The position numbers were made by a program, and so were the translations under genes. From assembly GCF_945952055.1 (NCBI RefSeq), contig NZ_CAMFHB010000007.1, positions 62,001 through 126,000 on the forward strand: 64,000 nucleotides of DNA, written 5' to 3'. This DNA comes from an uncultured Alsobacter sp. Its GTDB lineage: Bacteria > Pseudomonadota > Alphaproteobacteria > Rhizobiales > Beijerinckiaceae. Every line of letters begins with the position of its first letter. Position 1 is the first letter of the stretch. The notes under the pieces were generated by a model that had not been told where the DNA came from, ran no database searches, and saw only the letters and a list, made by a program, of their open reading frames with translations. Below, in pieces: positions 40,837-48,792 of this stretch.

Positions 40837-41808
40837 ATGTCCCTGCTGAAATCCGTCATCATAGGCGCCGCAGTCGCCCTCATCGCCGGCACGGCCGCCG
40901 CCCAGACCGCCTACCCGATGCGGCCGATCAAGCTCGTCGTGCCCTATGCCGCCGGCGGCGGCACGGACGCCATCGCGCGGCTGGTCGCGCAGGGCGTCGG
41001 GGAGCGCCTCGGGCAGACGATGGTGGTCGAGAACAACGGCGCGGCGGGAGGCAACATCGCCACCCAGCAGGCCGCGGGAGCCGCGCCCGACGGCTACACG
41101 GTCCTGATGGCCAACCAGGGACCGATGGTCGTCAATCCGCACATGTTCAAGTCGGTGAAGATCGATCCCCTCGCGGCGTTCGATCCCGTGACGATGATCG
41201 CCTCCGCCCCGCTCGTCCTGGTCGTTCCGAAGGCGTCGCCCCTCGCCTCGTTCGAGGATTTCGTCACGTTCGCCAAGAAGAACCCCGGCAAGCTGAGCTA
41301 CGGTTCGGCTGGCAACGGCTCGGCCAGCCATCTCGCGGCGCTGCTGCTCGGCCAGGTCGCCAGGCTCGACATGGTCCACGTGCCGTATCGTGGCGCCGGT
41401 CCCGCCCTCAACGACCTGGTCGGCGGCCAGACCAACTTCATGATCACCACCCTTCCCTCGGTGGCCGGCCTCGTCGAGGGCGGGCAGCTGCGCGCCCTCG
41501 CGGTGACGGGCAAGTCCCGCGTCGCCAGCCTGCCGGCGATCCCGGCCGTGGCCGAGAAGGGCTATCCGGATTACGAGGCGTCCGCCTGGTACGGCTTCGC
41601 CGTTCCCAAGGGCACGCCCAAGGACATCGTGAAGGCCCTGCGCGAAGCCACCATCGCCGCCATCACCGGATCGGTCCTGAAGGAGCGGCTCGCATCCGAA
41701 GGGGCGGTGCCGGTCGGCAACTCGGCGGAAGCCTTCGGCGACATGATGCGCCAGGAATCGACGCGCTGGGCGTCGGTGATCAAGGAGTCGGGTTTCAAGC
41801 TGGATTGA
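40837..41808 (+). CDS. TctC/Bug-family periplasmic binding protein (orphan)
   Basis: 323-residue tricarboxylate-binding protein with a Sec signal (MSLLKSVIIGAAVALIAGTA, cleaved near AAAQT). It has YPMRPIKLVVPYAAGGGTDA and VENNGAAGGNIATQQ. ATG 40837 has CCGGAGG 6 nt upstream. No tctA or tctB follows; it would need to use the permeases at 29.9 or 59.8 kb, or act as a sensor, as some Bug proteins do. It pairs with the GalD-like isomerase. Confidence 0.92.
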   Translation: MSLLKSVIIGAAVALIAGTAAAQTAYPMRPIKLVVPYAAGGGTDAIARLVAQGVGERLGQTMVVENNGAAGGNIATQQAAGAAPDGYTVLMANQGPMVVNPHMFKSVKIDPLAAFDPVTMIASAPLVLVVPKASPLASFEDFVTFAKKNPGKLSYGSAGNGSASHLAALLLGQVARLDMVHVPYRGAGPALNDLVGGQTNFMITTLPSVAGLVEGGQLRALAVTGKSRVASLPAIPAVAEKGYPDYEASAWYGFAVPKGTPKDIVKALREATIAAITGSVLKERLASEGAVPVGNSAEAFGDMMRQESTRWASVIKESGFKLD

Positions 41809-41834
41809 TGAACCGACGGCGGGCACGGGCACGG

Positions 41835-41862
41835 GGCCGCCGGACCGAAGGTCCCGGCGGCC
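41835..41862 (+). terminator. Hairpin after the orphan tctC gene
   Basis: GGCCGCCGGACC (41835-41846) and GGTCCCGGCGGCC (41850-41862) form a 12-bp stem with one bulge and a GAA loop, 27 bp after the stop. There is no T-run, so termination would be by strong pausing. Confidence 0.5.
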
Positions 41863-41962
41863 ATCGACCGGCTCGGGCTGGAAGCGACGGGCACCCGCGC
41901 TGCAACCTTTTGCCGCGACACGGCTTTGTCCGAGGCAACCGCCTGGATCGGACGAAAGACGC

Positions 41963-42289
41963 ATGCCAAAGCCCGTCGTCGTGACCATTTCCCACACCAT
42001 GGGTCGCGCCCAAGCCGCAGCCACCTTGCGCGAGCGGATCGGTGCGGCGCGCGGGATGCTCGACGCCTATCGCGTCGCCATGGTCAAGGAAGAGTGGGAA
42101 GGCGACCGCCTGCGTCTCCAGCTGGGCGCCCTCGGGCAGACCGCCCTGGCCATGGTCGACGTGACGGACGACCAGTTCCGGGTCGAAATCCAGCTGCCAT
42201 GGCTTCTGGCGGCCTTCGCGGAGAAGGTGCGAACGGTCGTGGAGCAAAAGGCCCCGGCCCTGCTGGCTCCCCCCGGACGCCGCGAGTGA
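41963..42289 (+). CDS. Polyhydroxyalkanoic acid system (PHA_gran_rgn) family protein
   Basis: 108-residue protein of the PHA granule-region family (seen as the N-terminal VVVTISHTMGRAQAAATLRE, then a W-containing G-D-x-L strand EEWEGDRLRLQLGALGQTA and a C-terminal helix AAFAEKVRTVVEQKA). The family occurs near PHA synthesis genes in proteobacteria; its exact role is unknown, possibly granule-associated. It is monocistronic here, but a phasin lies at the window start. Sequence match is by pattern only. Confidence 0.7.
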   Translation: MPKPVVVTISHTMGRAQAAATLRERIGAARGMLDAYRVAMVKEEWEGDRLRLQLGALGQTALAMVDVTDDQFRVEIQLPWLLAAFAEKVRTVVEQKAPALLAPPGRRE

Positions 42290-42403
42290 AGGCCACGGGG
42301 CGCGAACCCGGACGCGAGGGGCGGCTCGCCCCTGGCCACACCGCAGGAACGCCCCCCGGACGGCGACGTTGTCGGACATTCATCCAGCAACGGGAGATCG
42401 GCC

Positions 42404-42790
42404 ATGTCTGCCTTTTCCGCCTCCGCCAGCACCTCCGGAAATCCTCTCATCGCGAGTGACAGGGTCGAGGGAACGGACGTCTATGGCGCCTCCGGCGACA
42501 GCATCGGCTCACTGAAGCGGCTGATGATCGAGAAGGTCAGCGGCAAGGTGTCCTACGCCGTGGTGTCTTTCGGCGGATTCCTCGGCCTCGGCGCGGACGA
42601 GTACACCATCCCCTGGGGCAAGCTGAACTACGACACGAGCCTGGGCGGGTACCGCACCGACATCACCGAGACGCAGCTCAAGGGCTCACCGTCGTTCTAT
42701 CGCGGCTCGGACTACGAGTGGCGCGACCGCGAACGCGAGCGTGAGCTCCACGACTACTGGATGGTCCCGTACTACTGGGGCGGAATGTGA
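42404..42790 (+). CDS. PRC-barrel domain protein
   Basis: 128 residues. A PRC-barrel domain occupies ~10-95 (LIASDRVEGTDVYGASGDSIGS, LMIEKVSGKVSYAVVSFGGFLG, DEYTIPWGKLNYD). A basic/acidic tail ending HDYWMVPYYWGGM follows. PRC-barrel proteins bind RNA or other proteins and are often stress-related in rhizobia. GGGAGA precedes the ATG. It lies directly upstream of and convergent with the tRNA-His. Confidence 0.87.
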   Translation: MSAFSASASTSGNPLIASDRVEGTDVYGASGDSIGSLKRLMIEKVSGKVSYAVVSFGGFLGLGADEYTIPWGKLNYDTSLGGYRTDITETQLKGSPSFYRGSDYEWRDRERERELHDYWMVPYYWGGM

Positions 42791-42833
42791 TGGTGCGGGG
42801 CCGCGGACAAACCGCAGGATTCCGACGTCGAAG

Positions 42834-42910
42834 TGGTACAGCTGCCCCGGCTCGAACGGGGGACCTCTAGATCCACAATCTAGCGCTCTAACCAACTGAG
42901 CTACAGCTGC
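42834..42910 (-). tRNA. tRNA-His (anticodon GTG)
   Basis: Read leftward, the gene folds into a full cloverleaf: acceptor GCAGCTG/CAGCTGT (with a terminal G-U), D-arm GCTCAGTTGGTTAGAGC, anticodon stem CTAGA/TCTAG around TTGTGGA (anticodon GTG), and T-arm CCCCGTTCGAGCCGGGG. CCA is encoded. The discriminator base is A73, and the base before position 1 is T, so no G-1 is encoded. This departs from the usual bacterial tRNA-His and matches the known alphaproteobacterial type. Confidence 0.95.
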
Positions 42911-42942
42911 ACTCGCTTGCGAGGGCTGTCACTTACGGCCAT

Positions 42943-42975
42943 TGGCCGCCGTTTTCAAGCCGAAAACGACGGCCA
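42943..42975 (-). terminator. Hairpin downstream of the LTXXQ-like pseudogene
   Basis: A 14-bp stem (TGGCCGCCGTTTTC with GAAAACGACGGCCA, one C-A mismatch) with an AAGCC loop. It lies between the stop at 42997 and the tRNA-His gene, and would end the leftward transcript before the tRNA. Confidence 0.6.
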
Positions 42976-42996
42976 AGGGTCAACGGGGAGACGCGC

Positions 42997-43486
42997 TCAG
43001 CGGTGAGGCCCGCCACCCCAGTCGCCGCGGCCCGACCAGCGCAGCGCGTCGCGCTGCTTGTCGTCGAGCTTGGCGTAGAGCGTGTCGAAGGGACCGCGCA
43101 CCGTCTTCAGCGCTTCGAGCCCGGCGGTCATGCGCTTCTCGGCCAGGGCGAGGCGGGCCGGGGGCGCGCGGTCGGCGCGCTCGGCCTCGGTCGGGCAGGA
43201 CGCCTTGAGGGTCTGCTCGGCCTTGGTCATGGCGGCCTTCAGGGCCTCGAAATCGACCCGCTGAGCCTCCGTGGGCTTCAGGCTCCAGCCGGGTGGCGAT
43301 CAGCGGGGCCAGCGGGTCTTTGGCCGAGCAGAGGCGCTCGCCCATGCGGCCGCCCATCATGCCGGGTCCCATGCCCGGGCCCATGCGCATCATTCCGTCG
43401 CCGTGCCGGCCTTCGGCCAGCGCCACGCCACCGGCAGCCACCAGAGCCGCGATCCCGGCCACAATCACAGTCTTGCCAACAGCCAT
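42997..43486 (-). pseudogene. Frameshifted LTXXQ/Spy-like periplasmic protein
   Basis: An ATG at 43486 with an AAGGAGAC ribosome site starts a signal-peptide-like sequence (MAVGKTVIVAGIAALVAAGG) followed by a Met/Gly/His-rich stretch (HGDGMMRMGPGMGPGMMG). At about 43283-43290 the frame changes: the first frame reads IATRLEPEAHGG, but a +1 shift gives LKPTEAQRVDFEALKAAMTK, then the Cys-Pro-Thr-Glu, LAEKRMTAGLEALKTVRGPF and DDKQRDAL blocks expected of LTXXQ/Spy proteins. Total length is 490 nt, one base over a multiple of three. Removing one G in CTGGAGCC restores the frame. Either a true frameshift mutation or a sequencing error. Spy-like proteins are periplasmic chaperones, often metal or envelope-stress related. 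Confidence 0.8.
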
Positions 43487-43685
43487 GTCGTGTCTCCTTC
43501 GAATGAGCCGAACTGCCTCGGCCTTTGCCATGTAAGCAGGGCTCACCTCTCCGCGATCTGGCCGCCACATGAACAAACCGCAATGTTCGGAGTTCTACGA
43601 AGGCGTTGATTTCAGTCGTGCCGCGCCGGGAACGGGCGTATGATTGTCAACGATCGGTTAACCATCCTGGCTGCGGGAGCCGGAC

Positions 43686-43769
43686 ATGACCCTCGATCGT
43701 ATCGGAACCTTCGTTTTCGCCCTGATGCTCGCGCTGTCACTCGGCGCCGTATCCCTCCTGCCGATCTGA
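43686..43769 (+). CDS. Possible 27-residue single-pass membrane peptide
   Basis: The frame reads MTLDRIGTFVFALMLALSLG then AVSLLPI, a clean hydrophobic helix with a short charged start. A weak GGAGC lies upstream. The small size means it could be chance, but the composition is unlike the surrounding non-coding frames. Function unknown. Confidence 0.35.
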   Translation: MTLDRIGTFVFALMLALSLGAVSLLPI

Positions 43770-43946
43770 CGCGCAGGCCACGGCCGACCGCACGAGAAGC
43801 CCTGCCATTCGGCAGATACTTCGCTATAGTTGCGTCGCGGAATGCCAGTTCCGCCACGGACGGCGCTTAGGCCGGGGGGACCTCGTCCCTCTCCGGCCCC
43901 ACTGCTGCCCGCGAGGGGTCCCAGTCAGCGCCGGTTGCCGAAAGAC

Positions 43947-46571
43947 ATGGATCGCAGCCTTTTTCGTTACGTCTGGCAGACCAGCCGGCGCGAGCAGATG
44001 CTCATCCTGGGCGTGGTGCTGGTGTCGCTGCCCTTCTATTTCATCTCGCTGGACCTGCCGAAGTACATCGTCAACGACGCCATCCAGGGCCGGTCCTTTT
44101 CGGGCGGCAAGACGGAAGCGGTGTTCATGCCGATCGCGATCCACGCCCCGGCGTGGCTCGGCGGCTTCCAACTCAAGATCTTCGACGGGATCCCGCTGGA
44201 GCGGATCCCCTATCTGTTCGGGCTCAGCGGCCTGTTCCTGATCCTCGTCCTGATCAACGGGGCGTTCAAATACTGGATCAACGTGCGCAAGGGTGCGCTG
44301 GGCGAGCGGCTGTTGCAGCGCCTGCGCTACGACCTCTTCTCGACGCTGGTGCGCTTCACGCCGGAGAGCTTCCGCAACGTGAAGCCCTCCGAGATGGCCA
44401 CCGTCATCAACAACGAGGTCGAGCCCATCGGCGGCTTCGTCGCCGATGCCTTCATCGCTCCCGTGTTCCTGGGCGGCCAGGCGATCACCGCCCTGGTGTT
44501 CATCATCGTCCAGAGCCCCAGCCTGGGCGCCATCGCGGCCATCATCGTGGTCGGCCAGGCCCTGCTGATCCCGCGCCTGCGGCGCGAGCAGCTGCGCCTG
44601 GGCAAGGAACGCCAGATGGCGGCCCGGGCGCTCGCGGGCCAGATCGGCGAGGTCGTGGAAGGGATTTCCGCGATCCACAGTCACGGCACCGCGCCCTACG
44701 AGCTCGCGCGCGTCGACCGCCGGTTGAACCAGCTCTTCACCATCCGGTTCAAGCTATACAACCGGAAGTTTATGGTGAAGTTCATCAACAACCTGATGGC
44801 ACAACTCACCCCGTTCATTTTCTATTCGCTGGGCGGATACCTGGCCTTGACGGGAAGACTTGACATCGGTCAGTTGGTTGCTGTCATTGCGGCCTATCGC
44901 GAGTTGCCGCCCCCGGTGAAGGAACTCATCGACTGGGACCAGCAGCGGCTCGACGTCCAGGTGAAGTACGACCAGGTGATCGAGCAGTTCGCCAACAGCC
45001 CGCAGATCGCGCCGCCCGGACCGGCGCCGGCCGCTCCCGCCTTCGGCGTGAGTGGGCTGGAGGTCAGCCAGGTGAAGGTCGCCGACAGCCGGGGCCACGT
45101 GCTCCTGGACAATCTCAGCCTGTCGCTGCCCCTGCCGGCCCACGTCGCGTTGACCGCCGACGGCGGCGACGGGCCGGACATCCTCGCCCGCATCATGGGC
45201 CGGCAGCTCCTGGCGTTCTCGGGCAAGGTGCGCGTGGACGGCGAGGACGTGACGACCTTGCCGGCCGACTTCGTCGGCCGGACGATCGCCTATGTCGGGC
45301 CGGAGTCGGTCATCTTCCAGGGCACGATCCGCGACAACATCGCCTACGGTCTGCATCTGCGCACGCCCGAGGCGGGGCTGGCGGCCAGCGACACCGACTG
45401 GCTCGACTACGAGGTCGCCGCGGCCAGCGGGCCCGAGGACCTCGACAAGCGGATCATCGAGACGTTGCGCATCGTCGGCCTCGACGAGACGGTGTACCGG
45501 TTCGGCCTGTCGGGGCTCGTCAAGAAGAAGCGCTTCCCCGGCCTGGCGGAGCGCGTCGTCGAGGCCCGCCACGCGGTGGTCAAGGCCCTGGAGGCCAGCG
45601 GCTCCAGCCAGCTGATCGAGCCCTTCGATCCATCGCGCTACAACCGCAACGCCACGGTCTCGGAGAACCTGCTGTTCGGCATCCCGATCGGCCAGACGTT
45701 GGCCGGAGACGGGTTCATCGATCATCCCTTCGTGCGCGGCACGCTGGCCAAGAGCGGCCTGACCGCGGACCTGGAAGACATGGGCGCCGCCATCGCGTCG
45801 ACCATGCTCGACATCTTCGCCGACCTGCCGTCCGACCACTTCCTGTTCCAGCAGTTCTCGTTCATCCGGTCGGAGGACCTGCCGGACTTCGCCGCGATCA
45901 TGACCAAGCGCGGCCGCGGGGACGTCCTGGCGGAAGGCGACAAGGCGCGCCTCATCGGCCTCACGCTGGGCTATGCCGAGCCGCGGCATCGCCTGGGCCT
46001 GATCGACGACGAGCGCGAGAGGCGCCTGGTGGAGGCGCGCCACCTGATCCGCTCGACGATCCCGGCGGATCTGGCGCGGGCCATCGAGTTCTACGACCCG
46101 GATACGTTCTGCAAGGCCGCGCCCCTGCGCGACAACCTGCTGTTCGGCCGCATCACCTACGGGGTGGCAGGCGCCGAGGCGCGCGTGCTGTCGGTGGTGC
46201 GCGACGTGATCGCCCAACTCGGCCTGGACGACGACGTCTACCGGCTCGGCCTCGACTTCCATGCGGGAGCCGGCGGTCGGTCGCTGACGCCCGCGCAGAG
46301 GGCGGCGGTGTCCCTGGCCCGCGTCCTGGTCAAACGTCCGTCGATCCTCGTCATCAACGACGCGCTGGTCCAGTTCGGCGATGCCGAGCGCAAGGCCATC
46401 TTCGAGCGCATCGTCGAGGCCACGGCCGGCCGGACGCTGCTCTTCGTCCTGCGCGGCAAGGACGACGCGGCCGTCTTCGACCACGTCGTCGCCTTCGCCG
46501 GACCGCGCCTGCGCGGCGTGACCGACCAACGCCATTCGACCGGATCCGCTCCCCTGGCGGCCTCGGCATGA
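43947..46571 (+). CDS. Exporter-type ABC protein with degenerate, internally repeated nucleotide-binding domain
   Basis: 874 residues. An ABC-exporter transmembrane domain (~1-330, six helices; MLILGVVLVSLPFYFISLDL, LGERLLQRLRYDLFSTLVRF) precedes a nucleotide-binding region (~366-860) about twice normal length. Walker A GxxGxGKS is ADGGDGPD (404-411; Lys to Pro410, Ser to Asp411). Walker B ends ILVIND (Asn804, Asp805 for Asp-Glu). The signature is LTPAQ (780-784) and the switch His is absent (VLRGKDD). ATP turnover is therefore unlikely. The ENI(A/L)xG segment after the Q-loop occurs three times (463-468 DNIAYG, 573-578 ENLLFG, 729-734 DNLLFG), with GLDETVYRFGL at ~483 and GLDDDVYRLGL near 760 also repeated. 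Start ATG 43947. Followed 33 bp later by a cNMP-binding gene. Confidence 0.85.
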   Translation: MDRSLFRYVWQTSRREQMLILGVVLVSLPFYFISLDLPKYIVNDAIQGRSFSGGKTEAVFMPIAIHAPAWLGGFQLKIFDGIPLERIPYLFGLSGLFLILVLINGAFKYWINVRKGALGERLLQRLRYDLFSTLVRFTPESFRNVKPSEMATVINNEVEPIGGFVADAFIAPVFLGGQAITALVFIIVQSPSLGAIAAIIVVGQALLIPRLRREQLRLGKERQMAARALAGQIGEVVEGISAIHSHGTAPYELARVDRRLNQLFTIRFKLYNRKFMVKFINNLMAQLTPFIFYSLGGYLALTGRLDIGQLVAVIAAYRELPPPVKELIDWDQQRLDVQVKYDQVIEQFANSPQIAPPGPAPAAPAFGVSGLEVSQVKVADSRGHVLLDNLSLSLPLPAHVALTADGGDGPDILARIMGRQLLAFSGKVRVDGEDVTTLPADFVGRTIAYVGPESVIFQGTIRDNIAYGLHLRTPEAGLAASDTDWLDYEVAAASGPEDLDKRIIETLRIVGLDETVYRFGLSGLVKKKRFPGLAERVVEARHAVVKALEASGSSQLIEPFDPSRYNRNATVSENLLFGIPIGQTLAGDGFIDHPFVRGTLAKSGLTADLEDMGAAIASTMLDIFADLPSDHFLFQQFSFIRSEDLPDFAAIMTKRGRGDVLAEGDKARLIGLTLGYAEPRHRLGLIDDERERRLVEARHLIRSTIPADLARAIEFYDPDTFCKAAPLRDNLLFGRITYGVAGAEARVLSVVRDVIAQLGLDDDVYRLGLDFHAGAGGRSLTPAQRAAVSLARVLVKRPSILVINDALVQFGDAERKAIFERIVEATAGRTLLFVLRGKDDAAVFDHVVAFAGPRLRGVTDQRHSTGSAPLAASA

Positions 46572-46604
46572 CTTCTCCAGTGACGGGTACGGGACCACAC
46601 AACC

Positions 46605-47060
46605 ATGGCGCTTGAAGCCGAAGTCGAGACCTTGCGGGCCGTCCCGATCTTTCGTGGGCTTGATCCGCGCCGGCTGAAGCTGATCGCCTTCACCAGCCAG
46701 CGCCTGTCGTTCCGCAGCGGCGACGTGATGTTTCGCCAGGGCGACGACAGCGATTGCGCCTATGTCGTGCTGGTCGGGGCCGCGGACGTGGTCATCGACA
46801 CGCCGGCCGGCCCCCTCGTCGTGTCCCGCATCGGGTCGCACTCGATCGTCGGCGAGATGGGCGTGATCACCGGCGCGCCGCGCTCCGCCACCGTCGTCGC
46901 CCAGACGGAGGTGACGGTGCTGCGCCTTCCGAAAGATCATTTTTTAAGTCTGCTGGAAGAGTTTCCACAACTATCGCTTGCAGTGATGCGCGATCTCGCA
47001 CATCGCCTCGAAGCGACAAACCGTCTACTGGCGGCTCGCGCCGAGCCGGCAAAGCACTGA
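46605..47060 (+). CDS. Stand-alone cyclic-nucleotide-binding (Crp-type) domain protein
   Basis: 151 residues forming a single cNMP-binding beta-barrel with flanking helices. The phosphate-binding cassette is intact (GEMGVITGAPRSATVVA: Glu at ~83, Arg at ~92, and Ser-Ala-Thr), so cAMP or cGMP binding is plausible. There is no winged-helix DNA-binding domain, unlike CRP. The last helix (LSLAVMRDLAHRLEATNRLL) is amphipathic. It sits between the degenerate ABC protein and the metallo-hydrolase, suggesting that it gates one or both of them rather than transcription. Confidence 0.92.
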   Translation: MALEAEVETLRAVPIFRGLDPRRLKLIAFTSQRLSFRSGDVMFRQGDDSDCAYVVLVGAADVVIDTPAGPLVVSRIGSHSIVGEMGVITGAPRSATVVAQTEVTVLRLPKDHFLSLLEEFPQLSLAVMRDLAHRLEATNRLLAARAEPAKH

Positions 47061-47137
47061 ATCGAACTCGGGATCGCACCTCGAGCAGGACGAACGACGC
47101 CGGGGACCGTACCGGCAGCGTGGCAGGACCAAAGACG

Positions 47138-48055
47138 ATGTCACCATCCGGCCGCTCCGGCCTCGACATGACCGGCACCAACCCGGCCGACACCCCCCAG
47201 CCCGGGATCTCGGTTCGGTTCTGGGGCGTGCGCGGGTCGTTCACCGTGGCCGATGCCCGGGCCCGCCGCTACGGCGGCAACACCGCCTGCGTCGAGGTTC
47301 GCCTGGGCGAAGAGGTGTTCGTGATCGATGCGGGCTCCGGCATCATCGGGCTGGGGCAGGAACTGGCCCGCGAGGGACACGCCTTCACCAACCTGCTGAT
47401 GAGCCACCTGCACCACGACCATATCGCCGGCCTGGCCTTCTTCGAGCCGCTGTTCCACCCGGGCCGCACGGTACGCATCCATTGCGGCCACCTGGGCGGC
47501 GCCACGGCCAAGGCGGCCCTCGACCGCATGTTCGACCAGCCGCTGTTCCCGCTGCGCCTCGCCGACCTGCCGGGCGCCATCGAGCATGTCGGGTTCAAGG
47601 CGGGCGAAACGCTCACCTTCTCCTCGGGCACGCAGGTGCGCACCTGCCGCCTGGACCATCCCGGCGGCGCCACCGCCTACAGGTTCGATCATGCCGGCCG
47701 GAGCCTGTGCTACGTCAGCGACGTCGAGCACCCGACCGAGGGCCCCGATCCCGACCTGGCGGCCTTCGTGGCGGGCGCCGATCTGGTGATCTACGACACC
47801 ACCTACACCGAGCAGGAATACGAGGGCCACGTCGGCTGGGGCCATTCCACGTGGCAGTCGGGCGTGGCGCTGTGCAAGGTCGCCGGAGCCAAGGCGCTGG
47901 CCGCCTTCCACCACCATCCCTTCCGCGACGACGCCCAGCTCGATGCCATCGAGGCCGAGCTCGCGGAAGCGCTGCCGGGCTCGTTCGTCGCCCGCGAGGT
48001 CCAGACCCTGACGCTGGCCACGCCCGCGGACTATCCCTACATGATCGGCGTGTGA
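47138..48055 (+). CDS. Metallo-beta-lactamase-fold hydrolase
   Basis: 305 residues; the RNase Z/PhnP-like branch of the fold. It begins VRFWGVRGSFTVADARARRY, followed by GGNTACVEVRL, and has the zinc motif SHLHHDHIAGL (HxHxDH, ~89-95), a later DHPGG, and SDVEH and HHHPFRDD. This branch includes cyclic phosphodiesterases and phosphonate enzymes. Its partner genes suggest a cyclic-nucleotide or phosphodiester substrate, as an inference. ATG 47138 has AGGA upstream; an ATG at 47168 is possible. It is 77 bp after the cNMP-binding gene and convergent with DUF1028. Confidence 0.88.
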   Translation: MSPSGRSGLDMTGTNPADTPQPGISVRFWGVRGSFTVADARARRYGGNTACVEVRLGEEVFVIDAGSGIIGLGQELAREGHAFTNLLMSHLHHDHIAGLAFFEPLFHPGRTVRIHCGHLGGATAKAALDRMFDQPLFPLRLADLPGAIEHVGFKAGETLTFSSGTQVRTCRLDHPGGATAYRFDHAGRSLCYVSDVEHPTEGPDPDLAAFVAGADLVIYDTTYTEQEYEGHVGWGHSTWQSGVALCKVAGAKALAAFHHHPFRDDAQLDAIEAELAEALPGSFVAREVQTLTLATPADYPYMIGV

Positions 48056-48068
48056 CCGGCCCGGGCCG

Positions 48069-48782
48069 TCAGCCCGCCTGCCGCCTGGCGTAGCTCTCGA
48101 TCATCGCGTCGAGCTTCGCGCGGTCGTGGATTCCGGCCGGGTCCGCCGTCGTCGCGAAGGCCTGCGAGAAGGGGATGAAGCGCTCGTGCGCCACGCCCCA
48201 CAGGCGACGCAGCTCCACCAGCGGATCGGCATGGTCGTCGACCCGCATGTCCAGGATCGGATAGCTCTCGGTCGACCAGATGCGCAGCGCGGCGGACTGC
48301 TTGCCGCGCTTGTCGCCGCCGGCCGCCTCTCCCGCCTCCAGCGCCAGGATCAGCCGCTCGGCCAGGGGCTTGCCGGCGCTGGCCTTGTAGGTGGCCAGGG
48401 TGTCGGCGACGACGCGCGGCCCGGCCAGCATGTTGCCCGCCACCGAGACGTTCTCGTCCACCAGGTGCCCGCACCAGTCCACGCAGGAGGGGCCGGTCCA
48501 GGCGGCGTTGCGGCCCTCCCGGTCGATGACGTGGAGTTGCCGGCTGTCGCGGCCCTCGTCGGCACCGGTCAACGCGTCGACCACGGTCTGCGCCGGGAAG
48601 CCGCGGTCCAGCATCGCGATCCCGCGCGGACCGTAGAGGGGGTTGATCAGGGCCTGGGTGGCGAGCGCACCCACGCCCCCCGCGCCGTTGGGGCACAGCC
48701 CCCCGACGGCGAAGAAGCGGGTGGCCACCGCCACGGCGAAATGGCCGGTGGCTGGGTCGCGCGCGACGATCGACCAGGTCAT
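48069..48782 (-). CDS. DUF1028 family protein (Ntn-hydrolase-like)
   Basis: 237 residues. The N-terminal TWSIVARDPATGHFAVAVAT is the DUF1028 signature, with GVGALATQALINPLYGPRGI and the NMLAGPRVVADTLATY block. The family is predicted to have an Ntn-hydrolase-like fold with the N-terminal Thr/Ser after Met removal. Enzymatic role unknown. It is the last gene of the peptide/GGT unit, 10 bp after the GGT stop, so it may act on the products of gamma-glutamyl peptide cleavage. Confidence 0.87.
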   Translation of the reverse strand: MTWSIVARDPATGHFAVAVATRFFAVGGLCPNGAGGVGALATQALINPLYGPRGIAMLDRGFPAQTVVDALTGADEGRDSRQLHVIDREGRNAAWTGPSCVDWCGHLVDENVSVAGNMLAGPRVVADTLATYKASAGKPLAERLILALEAGEAAGGDKRGKQSAALRIWSTESYPILDMRVDDHADPLVELRRLWGVAHERFIPFSQAFATTADPAGIHDRAKLDAMIESYARRQAG

Positions 48783-48792
48783 GGCGCCGCCC

